The notes beneath the pieces were generated by a model. The model made no database searches, was not told where the DNA came from, and saw only the letters and a list, made by a program, of their open reading frames with translations. Shown piece after piece: positions 11,802 through 21,567 of a DNA stretch of 64,000 nt; the first letter of the stretch is position 1; every line of letters starts with the position of its first letter. This stretch comes from Lojkania enalia. Lineage: Eukaryota > Ascomycota > Dothideomycetes > Pleosporales. The translations under genes and the position numbers were made by a program. Location of the stretch: contig ML986582.1 of assembly GCA_010094045.1 (NCBI GenBank), positions 248,001 to 312,000 on the forward strand, in the 5' to 3' direction.

Positions 11802-12396
11802 ATCCTCTTAATGCCAACCGCAAAAAGTAAATGTCTAGGTGTGGTGTACGGTTCTGGATGGGGGGTCCTATCACTGAGCTACATCGCTCAGGCTAGATTA
11901 GGCAGGCATCCCGTCCTTTATAAGAAAGCCTAGGTTACCTCTCCTATTCACACCACCTCCCATCACTTCTAAACGTTATTCTATATTTTCTTGGAACTGG
12001 TCAAGTCCGCGGGGAATAGGCCAGAATTCACAGCACAGCGGCGGAAGACTGGCAACCCGCTGGTAGATCCCCTCAATCGAGGCTGCATGTCTTTGAAATC
12101 GGACCCTGCGCAAGGACGCCGTAAATAGATGGAGGTTGGGGCCCGGACCGAAGCGCTGGGGTTGTGCAAGGGTGCTGGAGCATGGGGCCTGAGGTCGGGA
12201 TGTTTCCAGCCATTGTGGCTGGTGACGGAGCGAGGATGTTCCGAAGCAACGACGCCATGTATCTGCTTGCTGAACGACACAGCCAGGGCCGCGCAATGGA
12301 CGAACAAATGCACAATATGAACCACGGGGCCGTCGGCGGCTGAAAGACGCTGAGATCTCACCCGGAACTACCACCGACCGTTTCCGCGGCCCCGAA
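11802..12396. other. Divergent intergenic region (bidirectional promoter)
   Basis: About 595 bp between two divergent genes. A tRNA-like D-arm on the minus strand near 11864-11891 is incomplete (see rejected items). Nothing else was recognised. Confidence 0.5.
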
Positions 12397-13041
12397 ATGC
12401 TTCGACGACCGTTCCTGTCCAGCGCTCCGCGAAGCCCATCCTCGCTCCTTGTCAAGCTCCCTCGACGACCCTATGCCTCGCAGACACCACCGCCGCCGCC
12501 ACCGCCGCCGTCCTCGCCCTCTCGGATCGCCCGCTTCAACCGCCGGCTGCCAATCTTCCTGCACAAGTACACCAACGCGCTGGCCGGTGCCCCGCTCGCG
12601 CATGTCACCTCCTTCCTCCTTCTCCACGAAATCACCGCCGTAGTGCCCTTGCTCGGTCTTGCGGCCACATTCCACTACACGCACTGGCTGCCCTCCTGGT
12701 TCGCTGAAGGTGCCTGGGTCCTGCAGGGCGTCGAGCGCTTTGGAAAATACTTCCGGCGAAAAGGGTGGATAGGCTCGGAGGAGGCTACCGAGGCAGAGCG
12801 CGAAGCGCAGGCCGAGATGAGCAGGAGGGATACGGCGTGGAGGGTTGGCGAGGGCGGTGTGAGGCTGGTTGTCGAGTTCGCGACGGCGTATGCCGTTACG
12901 AAGGTTTTGCTACCGGTGAGGGTTTTGGTGAGTCTTTGGGCGACGCCGTGGGTTGCCGGGAGGGTGGTGGTGCCGTTGGTGCGGTGGGGAAAGAGGGCTT
13001 TGGGGGGGAGAGGCCAGGGAGGGGGTGGGATAAGGCCATGA
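12397..13041 (+). CDS. FAM210/DUF1279 mitochondrial inner-membrane protein
   Basis: A single exon, 214 aa. The first ~30 residues are rich in Arg, Ser and Pro with no acidic residues, as in a mitochondrial presequence; a run of eight or more prolines follows. The DUF1279 domain covers about residues 60-195: HVTSFLLLHEITAVVPLLGLA (first membrane segment), the conserved VERFGKYFRRKGW block, then VEFATAYAVTKVLLPVRVLVSLWATPW (second membrane segment). The yeast relative (Mrx11-like) associates with the mitochondrial ribosome/expression machinery; animal FAM210A acts in mitochondrial translation. The Gly-rich tail looks unstructured. Start: first ATG of the frame. Confidence 0.82.
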   Translation: MLRRPFLSSAPRSPSSLLVKLPRRPYASQTPPPPPPPPSSPSRIARFNRRLPIFLHKYTNALAGAPLAHVTSFLLLHEITAVVPLLGLAATFHYTHWLPSWFAEGAWVLQGVERFGKYFRRKGWIGSEEATEAEREAQAEMSRRDTAWRVGEGGVRLVVEFATAYAVTKVLLPVRVLVSLWATPWVAGRVVVPLVRWGKRALGGRGQGGGGIRP

Positions 13042-13540
13042 AGGAAGGGGGCGGGCGGTTGGAGCGCAGTGTGTGAAAGCTGGAATGGAGTAGGGCATGC
13101 ATGTTGATGTACGTTGGCATTGTAGCATTGGATTTGCCTCTACCTACAGAAATATTGTGACACGGATGTCAGAGAGGTCTCTCAGCGACTCAGGACAATC
13201 GAATACACCTACAAGCGGGTTTGAGCATATACCCCCAGCAAAAGTAGAGATTTGCGGCGAAACGTTGTATCTGTAGACGAGCAGGTGGCCAATGAGCCTC
13301 CACCCTCCCTAACCCGTTTGTCTCGAATGATTTGGCCATCATGGCAATGGAACGAGTGTGTGTATGTGGCGCGTCCTAAGGCAGACGTGCAGTGAAAAAC
13401 TGCTGACTCGGCTGCAAGCTTCCCAGAGGTACTCCATCCCATTGCCAACCACCCGCACAATTTCCCGTTACAGTTTTGCTTTCCGTGTTGTCTTCTCTCT
13501 CCACCACGCAACACTCACATACACACCGAGCCCGGACAAG
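13042..13540. other. Intergenic region
   Basis: About 500 bp between two plus-strand genes, presumably 3' UTR plus promoter. No recognisable gene or RNA. Confidence 0.4.
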
Positions 13541-14646
13541 ATGTGTGGTCCCCCAAAGAACCGCCATGTCGTGACCGAGACGGTCTACGACGACGACACC
13601 GCTCGATTCAGATACAGATACAATAGGACACATTATCGGTCGGGAGGCAGGTGCCGTATGCCAGGAGGAACGGTGAGTAGCTCTTTCTTTCCGCTATACC
13701 TATCACGCTCTACACCGCCCATTGCAATTGATCGCCTTTTTAAGACTCGAAATCCCGCGCCCTCCCCTACGCCCTACTCTTCATACTCACACACCGGCTC
13801 CAATTTCTCTGCTGCCCTTCCACCCACTGCTCCATTACCCCATTGCCTTCACAAGCTTCTTCTCTGTCCCCATCTTCTTCTAGTTCAATTCTTCTCCATT
13901 CAATACGTCCGCCCCTCCATCTCGACAACATGGTGAATGGACAGCCGCAAGTGCGCTACGAGTACACATACGTGCCTCGAGCGGGCCGTGGCCAGTACGT
14001 CCCAGCGGGCATCGTCAACAATGGCGCCGCTACGCCTATTGCGCCCGCCGCTGTACCGGTAGGATATCAATGCCAGCCTCAGCAGTATTATTATCCAACC
14101 AACTGCACTCCATTTAGCTATCCCAGCTGCCTCTCTTCAAGCCAGTATGCTTACGCTTCTCACCCCTCTCAGTCATATTACTACTCTGGCGCGTCCACCC
14201 CGGCGTACTGCTTCCCGCATGACGACACTCCAAAATACTACTATCCACGATCACCCTCATACCCGTACTATAAAGCGCCGTACTACCCGCGCTCGCCAAG
14301 CTACTACGCTCGCTCACCATATTACTACTCCAGCTCTTCGCCGTACTACTATCCGAACGACTGGCGGCAGCGCTACTACGGCCGATCCTACTCTTCGATT
14401 CCGTCGAGCTGGTACTGTCGCCATTCCAGTCACGAATGGGATGACCGCATGCGTGCTACTACTGGCGGAGCCTACGACCCTAAGCGCATCAAGCCCGCCG
14501 ATGCTCTCCCGGACGACCCGTTCTGGGTTCGCGAGCGCGATGGTACCTGGACGCTGAGGCCCTACTACAGCATCGAGGCCGAATGCTATCCTGGACGTTG
14601 GACCATGAACGCCGAGAAGGGTTATCTCGTCTTCGAGCGTAACTAG
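13541..14646 (+). CDS. Tyr/Ser/Pro-rich low-complexity protein (fungal, unknown role)
   Basis: Proposed exons 13541-13672 and 13945-14646 (834 nt, 277 aa), joined in phase by a 272-nt intron with a GTGAGT donor and CAG acceptor. The first exon encodes VVTETVYDDDTARFRYRY; the second has an imperfect repeat field (YYYPRSPSYPYYK, YYPRSPSYYARSPYYY) at about residues 125-185, then a non-repetitive end with DDPFWVRERDGTWTLRPY and PGRWTMNAEKGYLVFERN. The ordered tail suggests a small folded domain behind a flexible Tyr-rich linker. An alternative is a shorter protein starting at the ATG at 13930, within the proposed intron and in the same frame, behind a pyrimidine-rich leader. Function unknown. Confidence 0.6.
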
Positions 14647-15852
14647 TCGGCTGAAAGCATGTGGGAGCATAGGTGAGTCTGTAGCCGCTTCACTGAATAC
14701 CATGGTAACAAAATCTACTGGCTGTTGGAAATATCCTCTTCATCTGTCATCTGGAAGGCATTCAAGCTAGAGATAGTTCGTCCCTGTAGTGGCATTTTGT
14801 AAGCGTCCGCTGCTAATTAATGAGCTCTATACTCACTTGCCTCCCAGAGATATCATCGTCGACACTCCCCCAGTCAATCACGAGATTTGACGTCTGGGTC
14901 CACCACTCTACTTCACTATCGTAGTCCGCAAGCTGCTGAATTCCTCACACTCATCCGCGATTACCTGCACATCCCGTCATCTGGTTTCGACTACCCGAGA
15001 TCTATGATTCTTCGAGTTTCATACCCACATCCTTCGGCATTCATGCCTACATCATCTCTCTGCTTGCATGGATTCAGTTCTACAAAGGTATATTCTCTTC
15101 TTCCAACAAATTGCTTATCTGGCTTTTACCCCAAATTGCCCCAAAATTTTTCCTTCCCCTTTCCGCACCTATCGACATTTTTGAGAACATAGGTAAAAAC
15201 GGGGCGGGATCTTTTCGTGCGGCAAGGCTTCCAAATATGCTATGATTTCCCGGTTCATGGCTTCTGCTTCAGTGGTTATATGGTTTTACGGCTTTAACGG
15301 TTTACGGTCTGACGGTTTTCACATTTTTACGGCATGCGGAAAAAAAAAAAAAAAAAAAAAAAAAATTTTTTTCGGCTTCTCTCAACTGCCGCCTCTGCAT
15401 TATATCTCCGGGTTTCGAGTCTTGGTTTCTACGGTTTTCGGATCGGATCGGATTTTCAAAGAAAACGGGTGGGGACATGGAGTCAGGATTTTAATTTGCG
15501 GGCTCGGTGCGGCGTGTATTCCTTTGTGTGGTATGCAGGCACTGGTTACTGACTTGTTTTCTAAATGGGTTCATTCGGGCGGGAAATTATTCAGGTACAT
15601 TGGTGGTTTTAACTGGATGGGCTTATTCCACTCCCATAGAGATAACACTTTCAAAAACCATAAATGCTGGATATGGCATTCCCTGTTTCTCCTTTGTCTT
15701 GTTAGAACATGTTTTTCCACTGTCAATGCTTTGAACCCCCTATTCCTAGCTACAAGGTCTCTCTGTGCCATGCAACCACTTTCTCAAAGATTTGCCGCAT
15801 CCCTCCCAATTACATCCCACGCTGCATTCCCCCCATCAACCTTTCCATCGAG
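14647..15852. other. Convergent intergenic region with poly-A run
   Basis: About 1.2 kb between convergent genes. It contains repeated TACGGTTT-like words at about 15285-15320 and a run of about 25 A at 15341-15365. Open frames here lack conserved features. It is probably UTR and spacer. Confidence 0.5.
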
Positions 15853-16624
15853 TCACATCGTCTCCCCCTGAATCGTCGCCACCACCCTCCGACTATGCTT
15901 CGCCGCCCTAAACTCCAAATACCAAATCCCCTGCCACGTCCCCGTCGCCAACCTCCCATTCGTAATCGGCACCGTGACACTCGCGCCGACCAGCGCCGCC
16001 TTCACATGCGCAGGCATATCATCACTACCCTCCGCATCGTGGCGGTACAGACCTACATTCTTCTTATCCTCCGGCACGATGCGGTCTAGGGCGTCCGACA
16101 TGTCGAGCCGGACCTCCTCGTCCCAGTTCTCGTTAAGGCTGAGCGCGCACGAGGTGTGCTGGATGAAGAGGTGCAGGAGCCCGGTCTTGTAGTTCCGGAG
16201 CTCGGGCAGCTCGCGGGTTATGTGGTCGGTTATCAGGTAGCTGCCGCGGGAGCGAGAGGGGAGTGTGAGCTGTTTCTGGAACCTGGATATTGCGTTTTAG
16301 ATCGGGTGTGATGCAGATACGGTAGATTCTTCGAACTCGAAATAATAATAGTAATAATAATAAAAATTGGACGGGTTTTTTTATTTTTTTTTTTTGGATT
16401 TGGCTTGGTTGGCCTTACCACGACATTTTCGGTACTGTGATACACACGTTCGGTGCGTGGCACGCGACGGGCACGGGGCTGCTGCGGGGCGCGGGAGGGA
16501 AGAGGTAGTTGTACGGCGCCCAAAGTATGAAGTGGAAGAGGCCCGGGAATAGAGCGGTAGTGAAGGCGCAGAGGATTAGGAAGGTGGTCAAGGGCGAGAT
16601 GGTGGTGTGTTGGTGGGTGGGCAT
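15853..16624 (-). CDS. YjbQ/UPF0047 family protein
   Basis: Two exons on the minus strand, 16419-16624 and 15853-16282 (636 nt, 211 aa), with a 136-nt intron containing GT-poor AT repeats. The family (YjbQ, secondary thiamine-phosphate-synthase-like) is clear from SWFQKQLTLPSRSRGSYLIT, LLHLFIQHTSCALSLNE, YRHDAEGSDDMPAH and TGTWQGIWYLEFR. The intron falls inside the Trp codon of SWFQKQ. The first exon adds about 65 residues, including a hydrophobic stretch (TTFLILCAFTTALF), unusual for this soluble family. Translation might instead begin at the Met just before SWF, making exon 1 mainly leader. The role is not settled for the family. Confidence 0.85.
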
Positions 16625-16924
16625 GTGTGTTTGGGATGACTAGAAGGGGAGCTCTGATGTTAGTGGTGAGCTTGTTTGACGTCAGGGTTCAAGGGTTAGG
16701 TTAAGCGAGGGGAGGCAGGTAATGACTTGGGACTTTTCGGGTATCCCCATGCACCGCGATTCTTCCTTCCTCGGTGGGCTTGAAGGGAAAGGTCCGGTGG
16801 GTGGGATTTATTTGCGGAATGTTTGATGAGCAATTGGCGTGTTTGAAGCGGTTTTTATGTGTTACTAGAATGGGAAAGACTGCTCTACATATGTACAAGA
16901 TGGTTTATACTCCTAGAACTACGT
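16625..16924. other. Short intergenic region
   Basis: 300 bp between two minus-strand genes: promoter of the YjbQ gene and 3' UTR of the NDUFS6 gene. Nothing else seen. Confidence 0.4.
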
Positions 16925-17793
16925 TTACCGCTGTCCAAGCGGTTCATCCGTGATCCTCTGTGACTCCGGTACTTCAGCTGGATCTCCCCGTGGACCCAGT
17001 GGATAAGATGTGGAAGGTTGGGACTCGAGATGCTTTCGGTGGTGCTCGTGGGCCTAGCATTTATTAGCGGAGTTCGATTGGAGCCCAACTTCCCAAAAGT
17101 TATGCGAGGGAGGTTAGGAGAGAAACAAAAACGTACAAATGGCAATCCGCAATATGTGCACCAGCAAATCTGTGGCTTATCCACATTGATGAAGATCTTC
17201 GGGTGTCCGAGAGGGCCACCTCCACCATCGCAAGCGACAGTGCGCTCCTTGGTCCAGCGAACAGGTTGTTTGTGAATCAATTCGATTGCGGCGTAGGGTC
17301 GAGGCTACACAATTCGACTGTCAGCGTATTGCTCATCTTCATCATCATTACCATCCATATCGTATCAAGCCTGCGGTCCGACAATCCACTCAAACGTCGA
17401 AGCTACATACTCCCATTACACCGGAAACCCCAATCGCATCCCACATACCTGATCTGCAAAAATCGTCTGCTCGAATCTCGGTCCCGTCATTGCTATCTCC
17501 CTCGGCTGCTGGCTCCGACTCCAAATCCCCTTCCGGTTCGGTGCCTGACGGTTCGGCGCCTGCATCACCCTCAATTCCTCGCCTTTCTCAACACTCTCCT
17601 GCAAAATCTGATCGAAAGATCCCTCCGAGCTCGTAGGCACCGCATTGGTCGCTGACACATTGGGTTTCGCGTCTTTAGGGTTCGGATTGTTGGCCGGGAT
17701 TTGAGCAACAGTGTTCGCTGGGGCGCTAAAGGAGGCGCGAAGAGCGGGCAATATCCGGATGGCACTGCGGGGACGCAAAGTTTGGGAGAGCAT
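16925..17793 (-). CDS. Complex I subunit NDUFS6 homologue (13-kDa type, zinc-binding)
   Basis: Three exons, 17449-17793, 17137-17304 and 16925-17053 (642 nt, 213 aa). This accessory subunit sits in the hydrophilic arm of mitochondrial NADH:ubiquinone oxidoreductase and binds zinc. Seen: an Arg/Ser-rich presequence (MLSQTLRPRSAIR), FEQTIFADQ, then PRPYAAIELIHKQPVRW, then CDGGGGPLGHPKIFINVDK and ICWCTYCGLPFAHEHH. The zinc ligands would be Cys140, His149, Cys164 and Cys167. All three exons join in phase 0. The short last exon (AHEHHRKHLESQ onward) is easily missed, and without it the conserved LPFAHEHHR end is lost. Identity is secure. Confidence 0.93.
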
Positions 17794-20738
17794 TGTAAGT
17801 AGGTGAGGACAGACTAACTGCTGGTGTTGGAGAGGATCTAGCGGTGTTGGGGTTTAATGGAGCTTGAACTTGCGCCAAGACTCTTAGTAATGGGCAATAG
17901 AAGTCACTGATTGGATGGCGATTTGACGGCCCTCCTAGCCGGGTCTGTTCCTTATTTTGACTGTATTATTTATGTGTATGAGTTACATGTACTATGGGAA
18001 GATTTTCGAAGTTGCTTTTCGCTAGGAAGTAATGAAATTCACAGCTATTGAGTTTCGTATCGGGACCAGCGTGAGCGAGACGTGTCTACTACTACTTGGA
18101 TGTCGAAAAACTACTTGCTAGCAGTCAATTTAACTAGACTAGAGCTTGATGCTTAGTATGGAAAAAGTCCAAGCGTCACGTACATGATCATCGGGAAACC
18201 CGACTTTCTAAATACTGCGACTATCTCATGTACGATGGAGGATTCCAGATCCTTCCGAGGCCATGGGAAATTAGAATCTCCAAAAATACTGAGTATTGTA
18301 GAGTGCATGTTTTGGCTGCAACTTGTAATTCCCCTCCCTAGTCAAGATTACGTTAGATATAGGCCTTACGCATTTGAGCTGTCCATTTCTTGCTGTTTAT
18401 GATTGCCAATTTGTATCTGCGACGCTATGTGATAATTTAGTGAAGCAATAAATGCTTCACTAATCACTTAAAATTTTGAACTCTGGGTTAGTGATATTTG
18501 TGTAGGTAAAGTGGCGCTCGTACAACCTTGATGTCGTTAGGTTGAACGGGGCAGGCACGCCTCCTTTCGCTGAGGTCAAATACTTTGCCTGCATTCTTAC
18601 TTGGAGATAGATCCTTAACGACATGTAGGTAGAGTCAGAATTTCTATCAGTGTAGAGATATGGAAATAGTTAGCAAAGACTTTGATACCACCAGTGAACG
18701 TCAGACCCGGCTGCTAGTCGATAATTACGCATCTGTTGGCCTCAATATCTGACACATAGGGTTGTACTTACCGTTCGACTTTACTCAATGTAGGCCCCAA
18801 GTGTTAGATAAACTTAGGATATGGGGCTTGTCTATGTACTATGTATTGAGTAGACGTTTCAATGTCGGGTTACTTGGGAGTATCAAATTGGGGCTTGAAG
18901 GGGCCATTTGGTAACCCGCCGTAGCCGCAAGGAAAGATCCTGAAAGATGCCTTATACCAAGAATCGCTGAAAGCAATTGGAAACTTTCGAACGCAAGGAT
19001 CGGTTTCGCATGAAACATGCTAGATCCTGCCTCAACGCGATGGCATGCAGTATGGTATCAATGTTTCGGTGGCGAGAGAGCGTGATGACCGTGTTTCGCG
19101 ATATCTGGCGGCCCCGAGTGGGCAAAGGCACGATGAGCTGTCATTATGGTGCTGGACGACATAAGGCTGGGAGACCAGAGAAGATTATTGGGAGGGCTGT
19201 TGTTGAGGGGCCAAGAATCAGAAGCCACGATACGCGAGGAACCGCGTAATGGGGCCAAGTTGGGAAACACCGCCTCAAAACGGAAGGAAGTAGTTCATCA
19301 CAAGAAGTAGTAATCCTAAAAGCGCAAGAGCCCGTTTACGGTTTCTATGGACCAACGCTAGGCGCTGTTGGCGGCCGAGTCAGTTAATGCTAGATATTTC
19401 CCGGCCACTGCAAGGCATCCCTAGGGCATTCCGAAAATGGGTTGCAACGGGAAAATGCAGTCCGTAGCTCGTAGCTCTCTAGAATGATCAATAAAAAGCA
19501 GCAAAGAAGAAGGAGGCCTACGCGCGGGAATGGCTAGATAGCCTTAGCATACCTAGGTAGTTGAGCACCAAAATACTATATCTATTCTATGGCTTAATAA
19601 TAGTTTGTTTAGGATACAGAAATCTACTCACCAGCCAAAATGTCTCGAGAAAAGTTCCGTACGAAGCGGGGAAATTTCAACTGTAGCCGAAGGGTCTGTG
19701 TCTCTGGACAGCGACCGGGATCATCTTAAAGGAGTGACTTTCAAGCGGCGAACACATACGGGTAATTTTGGGGTGAGTCTCCGTTCTTTCCTTGATGCTC
19801 AGTACACGTGAAGCGAGGCTAAGGCTCACGAAATCTGAATTTTAAGAGGCGAGCTGTATATGAGTCGGAAGTGGAAGTCAGCGATGGAGCGACTTCCGAC
19901 GGTGTCCAACGAGCACAGCCACTATGACCTAGTGTAGCCAGTTGCATTAATATACCATCGCCCCGCGGAGTTCTTCCAAACCAATGGGAAGCAACTTAAT
20001 AAGATCGGGTTGAAAACCGACACCAAATATTGTGCATATCCTGACGCGGGCGGATAATGCAGTTCTCATGGAAAGTTCACTATATTGCATCATACTCTTC
20101 GGAATTAGTGCTTGGACATATTTCTATAGTTTTGACACAGGCTAAGTATGCCATAAGATGTCTAGTATTGAAATAGAATTATATTTGTGCGAATAAGGAA
20201 TGTGTGTGTGCATAGCACAATGACATTGAAAAGCAGAATTGCAAGCGAAATATCTGAGAAAGAAAGGACTGGGGCTAATAGCGAGGCCAGAGGAAGAATA
20301 AGACCAAAAATTTCATGCAAATCATACCAATAGTTGAGCGGGAAATTGCTGAGACGGCTGCCTTGGATCCCACGCGCCAAGCCACATTACACAAGGATCG
20401 AAAGGATGAGACGCAGTATCATAGCAACCTCAAATTCTGATCTGAATCTGGGTTTTCCTGAGCTCCTTCGCGATTTTCCAAATTTGTCCATGCCCATTTG
20501 TCGTATGCACCAAATGGACATCTAAGCAACACGGGAAAGCCCTAACACCAGTTTGCGCCGAATCCGTCATTCGATACTCATCCGTCCCTTATCTTGATTC
20601 GTTCCGTTCGTAAGGCGTAGGAAATGGAAATATAAAAAAGTACGCCTGGTAGGCGGATCAAGTGAAAACAAGCCGAGAGTAACGGGAGGTGATCGGATCC
20701 ATATCCACTTGGCCGCTGATGAGGGCTCTGTGGGATAA
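17794..20738. other. Gene-poor region
   Basis: Nearly 3 kb in which I see no gene with conserved features on either strand; short open frames look random. It contains a perfect 11-bp hairpin (18437-18463) and an imperfect inverted pair (18782-18789 and 18845-18852). There is no dense TA-rich signature, so it does not look like a heavily RIP-mutated transposon. Confidence 0.5.
18437..18463. repeat. Perfect 11-bp inverted repeat (hairpin)
   Basis: TTAGTGAAGCA and TGCTTCACTAA are exact reverse complements separated by five bases. Flanking GTGA and TCAC could extend the stem imperfectly. It stands in gene-poor sequence with no T run after it. Role unknown. Confidence 0.7.
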
Positions 20739-20870
20739 TTAGGAGGAGCTAGAGCCGCCAGAGCTAGATGTTGGTGTACCGGAAGAGGAGCAGGTATGAT
20801 TTTCTCCCTTCGGCTGTCCACAATTGGGGCATGTTGGTTTAGGTGGAAAAGAGCTCTGCATGATGCCCAT
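20739..20870 (-). CDS. Putative 43-aa microprotein with CxxC...C motif
   Basis: A small open frame starting at an ATG at 20870. It encodes MGIMQSS (Gly2 and Ser6 fit the N-myristoylation consensus), then PTCPNCGQPKGENHTC, a compact Cys-rich block that could bind zinc, and a Ser/Gly tail. The frame continues upstream but with a poor-quality, Phe/Tyr-rich sequence, so the inner Met is preferred. There is no recognised family and no neighbour within 0.7 kb. It may be chance; the spacing of the cysteines is the only reason to list it. Confidence 0.3.
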   Translation of the reverse strand: MGIMQSSFPPKPTCPNCGQPKGENHTCSSSGTPTSSSGGSSSS

Positions 20871-21567
20871 GATAGGGAGCTTGGTCCAGTTCGAGGGCGA
20901 GAAGAAGAAAAAGAAATAGACAAGTGTATAGAAATAGAAATATTGGAGAGGAAATAAAATAAGGTTGATAGAAGCGAGTGACTTAGAAGCGAACTCAGAA
21001 TGCGGGAATGGGGTTGAAGCTCTTTGCGCTGGCCTGGTGAGTCGTTCATGATTCCATCCTGGCGGACTCCCTTTATACTGATACGGTTCCAGGCGAAGAG
21101 ACATTTGAAGCAATTTTGGACCCAATGCAGGAGATATAGGCCTCGAGAACAGACCTACCGTGACTCCGCATCATGGACTGTGAGGCAGGTGCCTCTAAGA
21201 CGTCCGTTACAGGAAATCGTCGCCGTCGGGCCTAGCTGTAACAGGACTATGCCTGCAAAGATTAGGTTGCAAATACGGGGATAAGTCACGGAGAATAGCA
21301 TTGCCACGAATGTGCACAGCGAAGGAATACCGTGTTGTCGTGTTGCTCCTCAGGCTACGATGTGCCCAATCTGTCGATGCCTAGGCTCATGTCAGCCAGC
21401 GCAGGGGCCGCACCCGCCGCGAACCAATGGCGCCTTGGCAGGGCGACAATGACGCAGGCGCTCGGTCACAGGCTGGACGCGGCTCCAGAAACGGTTCCGT
21501 GCGGTTCGCCTTGCGAGCCGCAACACCACCGCGCACGTCCTCGCCATGATAGCCAGATAACCCAGAC
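20871..21567. other. Intergenic region upstream of the PhoD-like gene
   Basis: About 700 bp with no further gene recognised; presumed promoter of the phosphatase gene. Confidence 0.4.

Noticed and set aside
11864..11891. tRNA-like sequence on the minus strand (GATGTAGCTCAGTGATAGGAC, resembling an acceptor and D-arm)
   Set aside because: No anticodon arm, T-arm (GGTTCGA) or matching 3' acceptor strand follows within 100 bases; at best a fragment.
15341..15365. Poly-A run as a processed pseudogene tail
   Set aside because: No upstream retrocopy or target-site duplication was recognised; a simple homopolymer is more likely.
15242..15871. 209-codon plus-strand frame
   Set aside because: It runs through a poly-A homopolymer giving a Lys run, lacks family features and overlaps the end of the YjbQ gene on the other strand.
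18782..18852. Imperfect inverted repeat TACTCAAT ... ATTGAGTA with inner GCCCCA/TGGGGC
   Set aside because: Arms are short and unequally spaced; no copies or target duplications seen.
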